16,580 bases of DNA from Micromonosporaceae bacterium. GTDB taxonomy: Bacteria; Actinomycetota; Actinomycetes; Mycobacteriales; Micromonosporaceae. The position numbers were made by a program, and so were the translations under genes. Positions 1-6,089 of the stretch are shown one piece after another (the first letter of the stretch is position 1; every line of letters starts with the position of its first letter). The DNA lies in NCBI GenBank assembly GCA_019689695.1, contig JADGHA010000035.1, forward strand, positions 1-16,580, written 5' to 3'. The notes below the pieces were generated by a model. The model was not told the origin of the DNA and made no database searches. It saw nothing but the letters and a program-made list of their open reading frames with translations.

Positions 1-555
1 GTCCACACTCGGGCCTGGTGGAGGTGGACCAGGACGCCCATAACCCGTCCCGCCCCGGCTAAACATATCCATTCGGTCCATCTGCGAAAGAGCGTCCCGA
101 ACCCGCGCTTTGGCCCCCCACCTCGCCGCCGGACCGCGTCCGCCGCGCTGGGCCTGCCCGGGCCCGCACGGGTCGGCGACCACCTCCCGCCATGCGGATG
201 CATCGGGGAACGGCGCGGCGGTCGGCGCCACGGACAGCACGGCGAGGCGTCACGGACAACGCGGCGATGATGGTGCTCACCGCCCGGCGAGCGTGCCGGG
301 CCGCCATCCCGGCCGGGCCCTGACCGGGGCTCAGCACGCCGGCTAGTCCGAAGTAGAGGGCCCCGGGGGCCGGCGTACGCCCGCAGGGGTTGTCCGTCTG
401 TAAGGGACAGTGGGGTACCCGTGCCGCGCTCCGGTCGCGGAGCCTGGCCGACCCGGCGCGGCGGCCGGGGCGTCGGCGTAGGGCCGGTCAGGACCTATGC
501 CGGCCGGGTGTTGGGCAGGCGCGGCCCGCGCCGCAGAGGGGCGGCTGACGACTGG
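1..555. other. Gene-poor region, no confident gene
   Basis: I find no convincing gene here. One reading frame on the minus strand is open from a GTG at 240 to the window edge with no stop (80 codons). Its third-position G+C is only moderate (about 70-75% by eye, against about 90% in the real genes), and the part nearest the edge is Pro/Gly-rich. It could be the start of a gene continuing to the left, or chance. A GC-rich palindrome lies at 359-371 (GGCCCC-G-GGGGCC) and could act as a terminator. A GGGTACCC element lies at 413-420 but has no matching GTTT upstream. The other open frames are Arg/Gly-rich and look like chance. Confidence 0.4.
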
Positions 556-583
556 TTGTCACCTGCGGTCAAATGACTACACT
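556..583 (+). promoter_or_regulatory. Candidate sigma-70-type promoter for the STAS-HATPase gene
   Basis: TTGTCA at 556-561 and TACACT at 578-583 are separated by 16 bp and lie in a local AT-richer patch. They would give an mRNA leader of about 100 nt before the GTG at 692. Both boxes are near-consensus (TTGACA, TAnnnT), but this is assigned by eye only. Confidence 0.4.
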
Positions 584-621
584 TGGTTAAGATCTGATAA
601 TTTCCGGACCCGCCGTGGCAT

Positions 622-657
622 ACCGCAACCTGACCGCAACCTGGGGTAGGTTTACCC
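622..657 (+). repeat. Tandem 11-bp repeat plus inverted repeat in the leader
   Basis: ACCGCAACCTG occurs twice back to back (622-632 and 633-643) with no mismatch. It is followed at once by GGGTA-GGTT-TACCC (644-657), a 5-bp inverted repeat. All of this lies 35-70 bp upstream of the start at 692, so it could be an operator or leader structure for that regulator. Confidence 0.6.
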
Positions 658-691
658 GGCTGTCGCCGCTAGTCCGGGAGGAAGGCCCACA

Positions 692-1429
692 GTGGATGGT
701 GAGCTGACCTGCCTCGCCGAGTGCGGCAGGCCAGTCGGTGTGGTGCACGTGCGTGGTGTGCTCAGCCTGGCCACCGCGCCGGCGCTGCGGTCGGCCGTGC
801 ACGAGTGTCTGGTGGACGGGCCCAACGCCGTGGTGGTCGACCTCTCCTCGGTCCGCGCCGACCTGGATGCCACGGTCGGGCTGCTGGCCATGCTCGCCCG
901 GGCCGCGGTCGCGTCCGCCGGCCCCAGCCTGGTGCTGTGCGCGCCGCCGTCGCCGCTGGGCGACCGGTTGGGCCAGTCCGCGATCACGCGGCACGTCTCC
1001 GTCCACGCCAACCTGGACGACGCGCTTGCCCACGCCCACCGCACCGAACCGGTGCGGCGGATGCAGCGGCGTCTCGCCGCCGACCTGGCCAGCAGCGAGG
1101 CCGCCCGCGACCTGGTCGCGCAGGCCTGCCTGCGGTGGGGCATGCTGGACGCCGCGGAGCGGGCCAGCACCATCGTCACCGAGCTGGTCGCCAACGCGGT
1201 GCTGCACGCCGGCACCGAGCTCGTGGTCAGCGTCGCCGACCTGCGGCAGTATCTGCACATCGCGGTCCGGGACGGCAGCCCGCGGCCGCCCCGGCTCGGC
1301 GGGTGTGCCGACCCGGACCGGCAGGGCGGCGCCGGGTTGCTGGTGATCGACGCGCTCGCCGCCGCATGGGGGTTCGTGCCCGCCCGGGACGGCAAGACGG
1401 TGTGGGCGACCGTGCAGCGGGTGCCTTAG
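692..1429 (+). CDS. STAS-HATPase fusion, anti-sigma factor / antagonist type regulator
   Basis: The protein has 245 aa and two domains. Residues about 8-110 form a STAS domain of the anti-sigma-antagonist type. Residues about 115-243 form a GHKL/HATPase_c domain of the RsbW/SpoIIAB kinase type, with the N-box E164-xxx-N168-xxx-H172, a DGS turn (194-196) and the glycine-rich GGAGL loop (212-216). In this family such proteins control sigma factors by partner switching, the ATPase half binding or phosphorylating a partner and the STAS half acting as the binding partner. At the usual DSSG phospho-site the STAS half reads DATVG (59-63), leaving Thr61 as the only acceptor. The GTG start follows a good GGGAGGAAGG site (676-685). 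It is cytosolic, with no signal or TM segment. It converges on another STAS gene 4 bp away. No sigma factor target is visible in the window. Confidence 0.85.
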   Translation: MDGELTCLAECGRPVGVVHVRGVLSLATAPALRSAVHECLVDGPNAVVVDLSSVRADLDATVGLLAMLARAAVASAGPSLVLCAPPSPLGDRLGQSAITRHVSVHANLDDALAHAHRTEPVRRMQRRLAADLASSEAARDLVAQACLRWGMLDAAERASTIVTELVANAVLHAGTELVVSVADLRQYLHIAVRDGSPRPPRLGGCADPDRQGGAGLLVIDALAAAWGFVPARDGKTVWATVQRVP

Positions 1430-1433
1430 GTCG

Positions 1434-1754
1434 CTAGTTGCAGATGATGCCGAGCGGCTTCGCCGCCCCGGTGATCCGTAGCACCTCCAGTACCATGCCT
1501 GTGGCGCCGATGGCGTGCAGTCGGGAGCCGTTCGCGCTGAGGGAGTCAGTGGCGAGCCGGCGCAGCACGCCGCCGGCGTGGGCGTCCAGCAAGGTGACTC
1601 CGGACAGGTCCAGCACGACGTACCGCTTGTGCTGGCGTAACGACACACTGAGCAGTTCGCGCAGGCTCGCCACCGAGGCGAAGTCGACACTGCCGGCCAC
1701 CCTCACGAGTTGAGCCTGCCCGAACTGTCGAGTATGGATGCTGATCGTGCTCAT
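1434..1754 (-). CDS. Single-domain STAS protein (anti-sigma factor antagonist-like)
   Basis: The protein has 106 aa and is one STAS domain from end to end, the usual size for SpoIIAA/RsbV-type antagonists. The core strand-turn-helix reads VVLDLSGVTLLD (46-57) followed by AHAGG. In SpoIIAA this place is DSSGLG and its second serine is the phosphorylated residue. Here D57 is kept but the two serines are Ala58 and His59, so the classic kinase switch should not work at that site. The protein may be a constitutively active antagonist, may be modified elsewhere, or may bind another partner. The ATG at 1754 begins the canonical N-terminal strand. The gene is convergent with the STAS-HATPase gene, so the pair is not an operon, but a functional link is plausible. 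Confidence 0.85.
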   Translation of the reverse strand: MSTISIHTRQFGQAQLVRVAGSVDFASVASLRELLSVSLRQHKRYVVLDLSGVTLLDAHAGGVLRRLATDSLSANGSRLHAIGATGMVLEVLRITGAAKPLGIICN

Positions 1755-1830
1755 GCTCAGCCGTTTCCGACGAACGGGCTATTACCACACTGCGACTGCA
1801 CAATTGCACAGTGCCGCCGCCGTGTCGTCC

Positions 1831-1848
1831 ATCGGTAGAACTACCGAT
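1831..1848. promoter_or_regulatory. 18-bp palindrome, candidate operator upstream of the STAS gene
   Basis: ATCGGTAG-AA-CTACCGAT is a perfect 8-bp inverted repeat with a 2-bp centre, 77 bp upstream of the STAS ATG at 1754. The form is typical of a dimeric repressor site. The protein that binds it is unknown, and it is not obviously a transcription terminator. Confidence 0.45.
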
Positions 1849-1972
1849 TCGCCGTCCATCCGGGATTCGGCACTGTCCAAGTTAGGCTCATTTAAACATC
1901 ACAGTTGGGTTAAGGAGATCAGCTATTCAGGCCAGCTTGATCGCCGTCGCCGCCGACATTTCCGGTTGATCG

Positions 1973-2168
1973 CTACGGCCCGAACGTACGAGAAACCGGC
2001 CGGCGCGGGCGCGCCCACCCGACGAGCCCGGCCGCCCCCTCGCCGGCCAGCACCGGCCGGCCGTCGCGGACCACCTGAACTGTGCGCGCCGGCCTCGACG
2101 CGCCCGGTCAGAATACCCGCGCTGCCCAGCGCACTATGGACAGTCTCCCGTATTCGGTCAGCGACCAC
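1973..2168 (-). pseudogene. Possible frameshifted gene relic
   Basis: On the minus strand a GTG at 2168 opens a frame reading VVADRIRETVHSALGSAG. About 60 nt further on, a different frame becomes the coding-like one and reads TVQVVRDGRPVLAGEGAAG before a stop at 1973-1975. The second part has the high third-position G+C of real genes here, while the first part is weaker. Joined by one frameshift near 2080-2110 they would give a protein of about 65 residues. It may be a decayed gene or a small frame starting at the GTG at 2074 (33 aa). I do not recognise the family. Confidence 0.2.
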
Positions 2169-2219
2169 ATTCGAACACCGGGGCCGAAATCGGTGAAGGG
2201 AACAGCCATTGCACGCCCA

Positions 2220-2264
2220 TGGCCATAAACAGGCCACAGTAGATACTGTCACCGCCCGGGCGGT
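2220..2264. terminator. Three adjacent inverted repeats at the 3' end of ndh
   Basis: Three symmetric elements follow one another: TGGCC-ataaaca-GGCCA (2220-2236), ACAGTA-GA-TACTGT (2236-2249) and ACCGCCCGGGCGGT (2251-2264). The last is a perfect 14-bp palindrome touching the ndh stop codon. For minus-strand transcription leaving ndh they would fold as successive hairpins. There is no strong U-run, so termination is likely but not certain, and the middle element could instead be a protein site. Confidence 0.45.
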
Positions 2265-3613
2265 CAGGCACTCACCCCGGCCGTCTCGGATTGGCGGATC
2301 ACTTCGGGCGAGGCGGTGTCCAGCGGAACGGCGGGCGACGGGACCAGCCCGAGATGCACCGCCTGCCGCTTCAGGATGGTGTCCAGCAGCCAGTCGGCGA
2401 CGATCCTGGTCCGGTTGGCCGGGATGGCGGCCAGATGGTAGCCGCGGGTCACCGTCTTGGCCGCGAGCCCGGACAGCGGCACGTGCAGCGGGTTGGCGGC
2501 CGACTGCTTGCCGCCGAGGTCCACCACGAAGCCGAGGTCCTGGTGCCGGTACGCCCGCCGCCTGCCCTGCCCGTACGAGGCGGCGATGTTGCGCGCGACC
2601 GTCTTGCCCTGGCGTACCGCGTGCTGCGCGGTCATCGTGGTGAGCTGACCGGGCCGGGTGAGGTCGGGCACCGCGGCGGCGTCGCCGCAGGCGAAGATCT
2701 CCGGATGGCCGGGGACGGTGAGGTACTCGTCCACCACCAGCCGGCCCTTCTCGGTGGGCAGGTTGAGGCCGGCGACGAGCGGATCGGGCCGTACGCCGAC
2801 GCACCAGATCAGCGACCGGGTCGGCACGAACTGGCCGTCGGTGAGCCGGACGCCCCGCGCGGTCGCCTCGCTGACCGAGCAGCCCATCCGGACGTCGACG
2901 CCGCGCTCGCGCAGCACCGCGTCGGCCGTGCGGGACAGCCGCTCGTCCAGCTCCGGCAGCACCCGCGGGGCGATGTCCAGCAGCATCCAGCGCGGCTGCA
3001 GCCCGGCCAGCCGGGGGTGCTCGGCCGCGATCGCGTCCGTGAACAGCTTGCCGTGGCCGGCCACCTCGGTGCCGGTGTAGCCGGCGCCGACCACCACGAA
3101 GGTCAGCCGCGCGGCGCGCTCGTCCGGGTCGTCGGTGGCGTCCGCCAGCTCGATCTGCTGGATCATGTGGTCGCGCAGGTACAGCGCCTCGGGGATGCCC
3201 CGGAACCCGTGCGCGTGGGTGTCCACCCCCGGGATGGGCAGCAGCTTGTTGACGCTGCCCACGCTGATCACCAGCCGGTGGTAGCCGATCTCGCCGCGGC
3301 GTCCCTCGGGGTTGACGTAGTGCACCTCCCGCCGCTCCAGGTCGACGCCGTCCACCTCGCCGAGCACCAGCCGCACTCCCTCGCAGCCGGGCCCGGCGTA
3401 GCCGCTGGCCAGGTCAGCGGTGAGCGACACGGAGATCCGCCGGGGTTCCAGGATGCCGGTGGCCACCTCGGGCAGCAGCGGCAGGTAGAGGAAGTAGTCG
3501 GTCGGGTTGATCAGCACCACCTCGGCCCGGCCCCTGGCGCGTCTGGACAGCTCGCGCGCCGCGTGGTATCCGGCGAAGCCGGCGCCCACGATGACGATCC
3601 TCGGTCGAGCCAC
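2264..3613 (-). CDS. ndh: Type II NADH dehydrogenase (NDH-2), FAD-dependent
   Basis: This is a single-subunit, non-proton-pumping NADH:quinone oxidoreductase of the inner membrane face that feeds electrons from NADH to menaquinone. With the GTG at 3613 the protein has 449 aa, the usual size. The FAD Rossmann motif GAGFAG (10-15) opens it. The NAD(H) Rossmann motif GAGYTG is at 176-181, the second FAD contact CGD at 309-311, and the quinone-site signature AQHAVRQ at 329-335. The C-terminal helices (about 375-425) are expected to attach it to the membrane. A longer frame reaches 3766, but that part runs into the divergent polymerase gene and would leave GAGFAG unusually far in, so I chose 3613. 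No Shine-Dalgarno is visible; instead a SigB-like promoter ends 9 nt before the GTG, so the mRNA is probably leaderless. Other flavoprotein oxidoreductases of this fold are a less likely alternative. Confidence 0.88.
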   Translation of the reverse strand: MARPRIVIVGAGFAGYHAARELSRRARGRAEVVLINPTDYFLYLPLLPEVATGILEPRRISVSLTADLASGYAGPGCEGVRLVLGEVDGVDLERREVHYVNPEGRRGEIGYHRLVISVGSVNKLLPIPGVDTHAHGFRGIPEALYLRDHMIQQIELADATDDPDERAARLTFVVVGAGYTGTEVAGHGKLFTDAIAAEHPRLAGLQPRWMLLDIAPRVLPELDERLSRTADAVLRERGVDVRMGCSVSEATARGVRLTDGQFVPTRSLIWCVGVRPDPLVAGLNLPTEKGRLVVDEYLTVPGHPEIFACGDAAAVPDLTRPGQLTTMTAQHAVRQGKTVARNIAASYGQGRRRAYRHQDLGFVVDLGGKQSAANPLHVPLSGLAAKTVTRGYHLAAIPANRTRIVADWLLDTILKRQAVHLGLVPSPAVPLDTASPEVIRQSETAGVSA

Positions 3614-3622
3614 GACGAACGG

Positions 3623-3647
3623 GTACCCGACCGTACTCCAGGTAAAC
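3623..3647 (-). promoter_or_regulatory. SigB/SigF-like promoter of ndh
   Basis: Read on the minus strand, GTTT (3647-3644), 15 bp, then GGGTAC (3628-3623). This matches the GTTT-N14-16-GGGTA form known for SigB/SigF-type stress sigma factors in actinobacteria. The GTG at 3613 lies 9 nt past the -10 box, so the start site should fall at or just before the start codon (leaderless). The same arrangement is found at 7467-7491. Confidence 0.6.
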
Positions 3648-3659
3648 GGTGATCCGGCA

Positions 3660-3665
3660 TAGGGT
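3660..3665 (+). promoter_or_regulatory. Candidate -10 box of the polymerase gene
   Basis: TAGGGT fits the TAnnnT -10 pattern and ends 6 nt before the ATG at 3672. No ribosome binding site precedes the ATG, so this would be a leaderless start. I see no good -35 box in the 58-bp divergent region shared with ndh. Confidence 0.35.
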
Positions 3666-3671
3666 TCGGCT

Positions 3672-4937
3672 ATGCCCGCGCGCAAGGAGATCCTCCAGGT
3701 CGCCGGCCGGAAGGTGACCATCACCAACCCGGACAAGGTGTTCTTCCCGGGCCTTGGCCGGACCAAGCTCGACCTCGTCCGGTACTACCTGGCCGTGGCC
3801 GGCGGCGCGCTGCGCGGGGTCAGCGGGCGCCCGATGGCGCTCAAGCGGTTCGTCAACGGCATCGAGGGCGAGGCTTTCTACCAGAAGCGGGCACCGGAGT
3901 CGCGGCCGGAGTGGATCGAGACGGTGGAGCTGAAGTTCCCGTCCGGGCGCACCGCGCACGAGATCGTCGTCCGGGACGCGGCGCAGCTGGCCTGGGTGGT
4001 CAACCTGGGCTGCATCGACCTGCACCCCCATCCGGTACGCGCGGACGACCTGCTCCATCCGGACGAGCTGCGGGTGGACCTGGACCCGATACCCGGCGTC
4101 GGCTGGCCGCAGGTGCGCGAGGTCGCCATGGTGGTGCGCGAGGTGCTCACCGACTTCGGGCTCACCGGCTGGCCCAAGACCTCGGGCTCGCGGGGGTTCC
4201 ACATCTTCTGCCGGATCGAGCGCCGGTGGACCTTCACCCAGGTACGCCGGGCCGCGCTGGCCCTGGCCCGCGAGGTCGAGCGCCGCGCGCCGGACCTCGC
4301 CACCAGCCGCTGGTGGAAGGAGGAGCGGCACGGCGTGTTCGTCGACTACAACCAGAACGCCAAGGACCGGACCACCGCCTCGGCGTACTCGCTGCGCCCG
4401 ACCCCGGATGCCCGGGTCTCGATGCCGCTGTACTGGCACGAGGTGCCCGACTGCGAGCCGGAGGCGTTCACCATCGACACCGCGGTCTCCCGGTACGCCG
4501 AGCTGGGCGACCCCGCGGCCGGCATCGACGACGCCGTCGGCTCGCTGGAGCCGCTGCTCGACCTGGCCAAGCAGCAGAAGGCGGCCGGTCTGGACGACGA
4601 GCCGGCGCGCCCGCCCGGCCGGATCGCCGCCGCGCCGGCGCCGCCGGGCAAGACGAGCGGCGCGACCGGCCGGCGGCGCAGCAGCATGCCGCTGATCGAG
4701 ATAGCCCGGGCGGCCAGCAGGGACGAGGCGATGGCCGGCCTGGAGCGGTGGAAGCAGCGCCACCCCGACGTCTGGCCGCTGCTCGGCCCCGCCGACGTGC
4801 TGGTGGACTCGATGCGCGGCCGCAGCAGCACCTGGACCCGGATCCGGCTCAACCTGCGCAACGTGCCGGAACACCAGCGCCCGCCGCAGGAGGAGCTGGA
4901 GGTCGACTTCGATCCGTGGAAGGGGCTGCAGCGATGA
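3672..4937 (+). CDS. Stand-alone LigD-type primase-polymerase (PolD, NHEJ/DNA repair)
   Basis: The protein has 421 aa. Residues about 10-300 are the archaeo-eukaryotic primase-type polymerase domain found in bacterial LigD. It fills gaps and adds nucleotides, preferably ribonucleotides, at DNA ends during non-homologous end joining or base-excision repair. The catalytic acidic pair is in VDLDP (D136, D138). The nucleotide-binding loop SGSRGFHIF is at 171-179, and the third metal acidic residue falls in FVDYNQNA (D225). The ligase and nuclease domains of full LigD are absent, as in the mycobacterial PolD1/PolD2 proteins. Residues 305-335 are a Pro/Ala/Gly-rich linker, followed by a conserved-looking tail containing DSMRGRSSTWTRIR (379-392) that stand-alone members also carry. 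No ku or ligase gene is in the window. The last codon overlaps the next gene (ATGA). Confidence 0.9.
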   Translation: MPARKEILQVAGRKVTITNPDKVFFPGLGRTKLDLVRYYLAVAGGALRGVSGRPMALKRFVNGIEGEAFYQKRAPESRPEWIETVELKFPSGRTAHEIVVRDAAQLAWVVNLGCIDLHPHPVRADDLLHPDELRVDLDPIPGVGWPQVREVAMVVREVLTDFGLTGWPKTSGSRGFHIFCRIERRWTFTQVRRAALALAREVERRAPDLATSRWWKEERHGVFVDYNQNAKDRTTASAYSLRPTPDARVSMPLYWHEVPDCEPEAFTIDTAVSRYAELGDPAAGIDDAVGSLEPLLDLAKQQKAAGLDDEPARPPGRIAAAPAPPGKTSGATGRRRSSMPLIEIARAASRDEAMAGLERWKQRHPDVWPLLGPADVLVDSMRGRSSTWTRIRLNLRNVPEHQRPPQEELEVDFDPWKGLQR

Positions 4938-5986
4938 CCGAGGTGGCTGGGGCCGCGGCCGGCGCGGGCAAGGAGCGGACCCGCCGGCGGCGGGAGATGA
5001 CCGTGGCCAGGCTGGCCCGCCTGGCCGGAGTCTCCGCACCCACCGTGTCCCGGGTGCTCAACGGCCACGCCGGAGTGGCGCTGAGCACCCGGCAACGGGT
5101 CGAGGAGGTGATCCGGCAGCACGGCTACCGGCGGCCCGAAGGCAGCGAGCGGCTGGCCGTGCTGGAGCTGGTCTTCCACGCCCTGGACAGCCCGTGGGCG
5201 CTGGAGATCATCCGGGGGGTCGAGCAGGTGGCCCGGGCCAGCTCACTGGCGGTGGTGCTGACCGAGATGGAGGGCCGGCTCACCCCGGGCAAGGCGTGGA
5301 CCGAGCAGGTGCTCACCCGCCGGCCGACCGGCGTGATCGCCGTCTTCTCCGAGCTGACCGTGGCGCAGCAGTCGCAGCTGGCGACCAGATCCATCCCGCT
5401 GGTGGTGCTGGACCCGACCGGCGAACCACTGCACGAGACACCTTCGGTCGGCGCGACCAACTGGACCGGCGGCCTGGCCGCCACCCGCCACCTGATCGAG
5501 CTGGGTCACCGGCGGATCGCCATGCTCAGCGGGCCGACCGGCTGGCCGTGCATCCGGGCGCGCCTGGACGGGTACCGGGCCGCGATGGACGCCGCCGGCT
5601 TGCCGGTCGACCCCGACCTGGTACGCGTCTCCACCCTGTATGTCGAGGGTGGCCTGCGCGACGGCGCCGAGCTGCTCAGCCTGCCCGACCCGCCGACCGC
5701 GGTGGTCACCGCGAACGACCTGCAGGCGATGGGCGTCTACCTGGCGGCGCACCGGGCGGGCCTGCGCATCCCGCAGGATCTGAGCGTGGTCGGCTTCGAC
5801 GACCTGCCGTTCGCGTCCTGGTCGGTGCCGCCGCTGACCACGGTGCGGCAGCCGCTGGCGCAGATGGGCGCCGCCGCCGCCGAGATGGTGATCGCGCTGG
5901 GGCGCGGCGAGAAGCTCCGGCACAACCGGGTGGAGCTCGCCACCGAGCTGGTCGTGCGGGAGAGCACCGCGCGGGTTGCGCGCTGA
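4934..5986 (+). CDS. LacI-family transcriptional regulator
   Basis: The protein has 350 aa, the normal LacI length. The N-terminal DNA-binding domain reads TVARLARLAGVSAPTVSRVLNG (23-44), the classic helix-turn-helix plus hinge start. Residues about 74-350 are the periplasmic-binding-protein-like sugar sensor, ending with the typical VVGFDDLPFA and LTTVRQPLAQMG segments. The family mostly represses sugar uptake and hydrolase genes until a sugar binds. The ATG at 4934 overlaps the TGA of the polymerase gene (ATGA), so translation is probably coupled, although the two functions are unrelated. The next gene on the same strand is a secreted CBM2 esterase, its most likely target. GAAA/TTTC half-sites that could be its operator begin at its own stop codon. 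The effector is unknown; a plant cell-wall oligosaccharide is a fair guess. Confidence 0.92.
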   Translation: MTEVAGAAAGAGKERTRRRREMTVARLARLAGVSAPTVSRVLNGHAGVALSTRQRVEEVIRQHGYRRPEGSERLAVLELVFHALDSPWALEIIRGVEQVARASSLAVVLTEMEGRLTPGKAWTEQVLTRRPTGVIAVFSELTVAQQSQLATRSIPLVVLDPTGEPLHETPSVGATNWTGGLAATRHLIELGHRRIAMLSGPTGWPCIRARLDGYRAAMDAAGLPVDPDLVRVSTLYVEGGLRDGAELLSLPDPPTAVVTANDLQAMGVYLAAHRAGLRIPQDLSVVGFDDLPFASWSVPPLTTVRQPLAQMGAAAAEMVIALGRGEKLRHNRVELATELVVRESTARVAR

Positions 5987-6010
5987 AATCTTTCGATAGA
6001 TACTCCGAAA
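5976..6010 (+). promoter_or_regulatory. Candidate promoter and LacI operator of the esterase gene
   Basis: TTGCGC (5976-5981), 17 bp, GATACT (5999-6004) resembles a sigma-70 promoter. Overlapping it are GAAA-TC-TTTC (5985-5994) and TTTCGATAGATACTCCGAAA (5991-6010), the latter having TTTCG/CGAAA arms on either side of the -10 box. GAAA/TTTC inverted half-sites are common in sites of LacI-type regulators of hydrolase genes, and the position is right for repression. Assignment to the neighbouring LacI protein is inference. Confidence 0.4.
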
Positions 6011-6026
6011 TGCTCCAGAGCCGGGA

Positions 6027-6051
6027 GGTTGAGCGCTGGGCCGCCTCAACC
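6027..6051 (+). repeat. Stem-loop in the esterase leader
   Basis: GGTTGAG (6027-6033) and CTCAACC (6045-6051) form a perfect 7-bp stem with an 11-nt loop, about 40 nt before the esterase ATG. There is no U-run after it. It may stabilise the leader or be a second protein site. Confidence 0.4.
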
Positions 6052-6089
6052 GCATCCTCTGTCGTGCCTCGAACGGGAGGACCCTGCTC

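Larger units (their letters stand above)
1755..2263. other. Intergenic region with promoter-like AT-rich patch
   Basis: About 510 bp without a confident gene. 1760-1960 is clearly AT-richer than the rest of the window and should hold the promoter of the minus-strand STAS gene. It includes the palindrome at 1831-1848 and a direct repeat TGCACA-AT-TGCACA (1797-1810). 1973-2168 contains broken coding-like stretches on the minus strand, and 2220-2264 holds three adjacent inverted repeats just past the ndh stop. An open frame on + (1738-2196) has no RBS and an atypical Arg/Pro-rich composition, and I do not call it. Confidence 0.5.

Noticed and set aside
423..575. Small GTG frame (50 codons) just after GGGTACCC
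   Set aside because: The product is mostly Arg and Gly, no GTTT box lies 14-16 bp upstream of GGGTAC, and there is no other support.
644..657. GGGTAG as a SigB-type -10 box for the 692 gene
   Set aside because: The bases 14-16 bp upstream do not contain GTTT or GNNT; the TTGTCA/TACACT pair is a better promoter candidate.
1738..2196. 152-codon + frame between the STAS gene and ndh
   Set aside because: It begins inside the STAS gene, has no RBS, crosses the AT-rich promoter patch and turns Arg/Pro-rich.
2291..3652. 453-codon + frame opposite ndh
   Set aside because: Val/His/Gly/Arg-rich antisense shadow with no RBS. ndh on the other strand has both Rossmann motifs and the quinone-site motif.
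3614..3766. N-terminal extension of ndh to 3766
   Set aside because: It would overlap the divergent polymerase gene and put 51 unrelated residues before an FAD motif that normally lies at the extreme N-terminus.
3911..4933. Long open frame on + in another frame through the polymerase gene, continuous with the LacI frame
   Set aside because: The part before 4934 is Arg/Gly/Pro-rich and is the shifted reading of the polymerase gene. The LacI protein clearly starts at the ATG at 4934.
3414..5039. Long minus-strand frame across the polymerase and the start of ndh
   Set aside because: Antisense shadow of the polymerase gene; the true ndh motifs are in a different minus frame starting at 3613.
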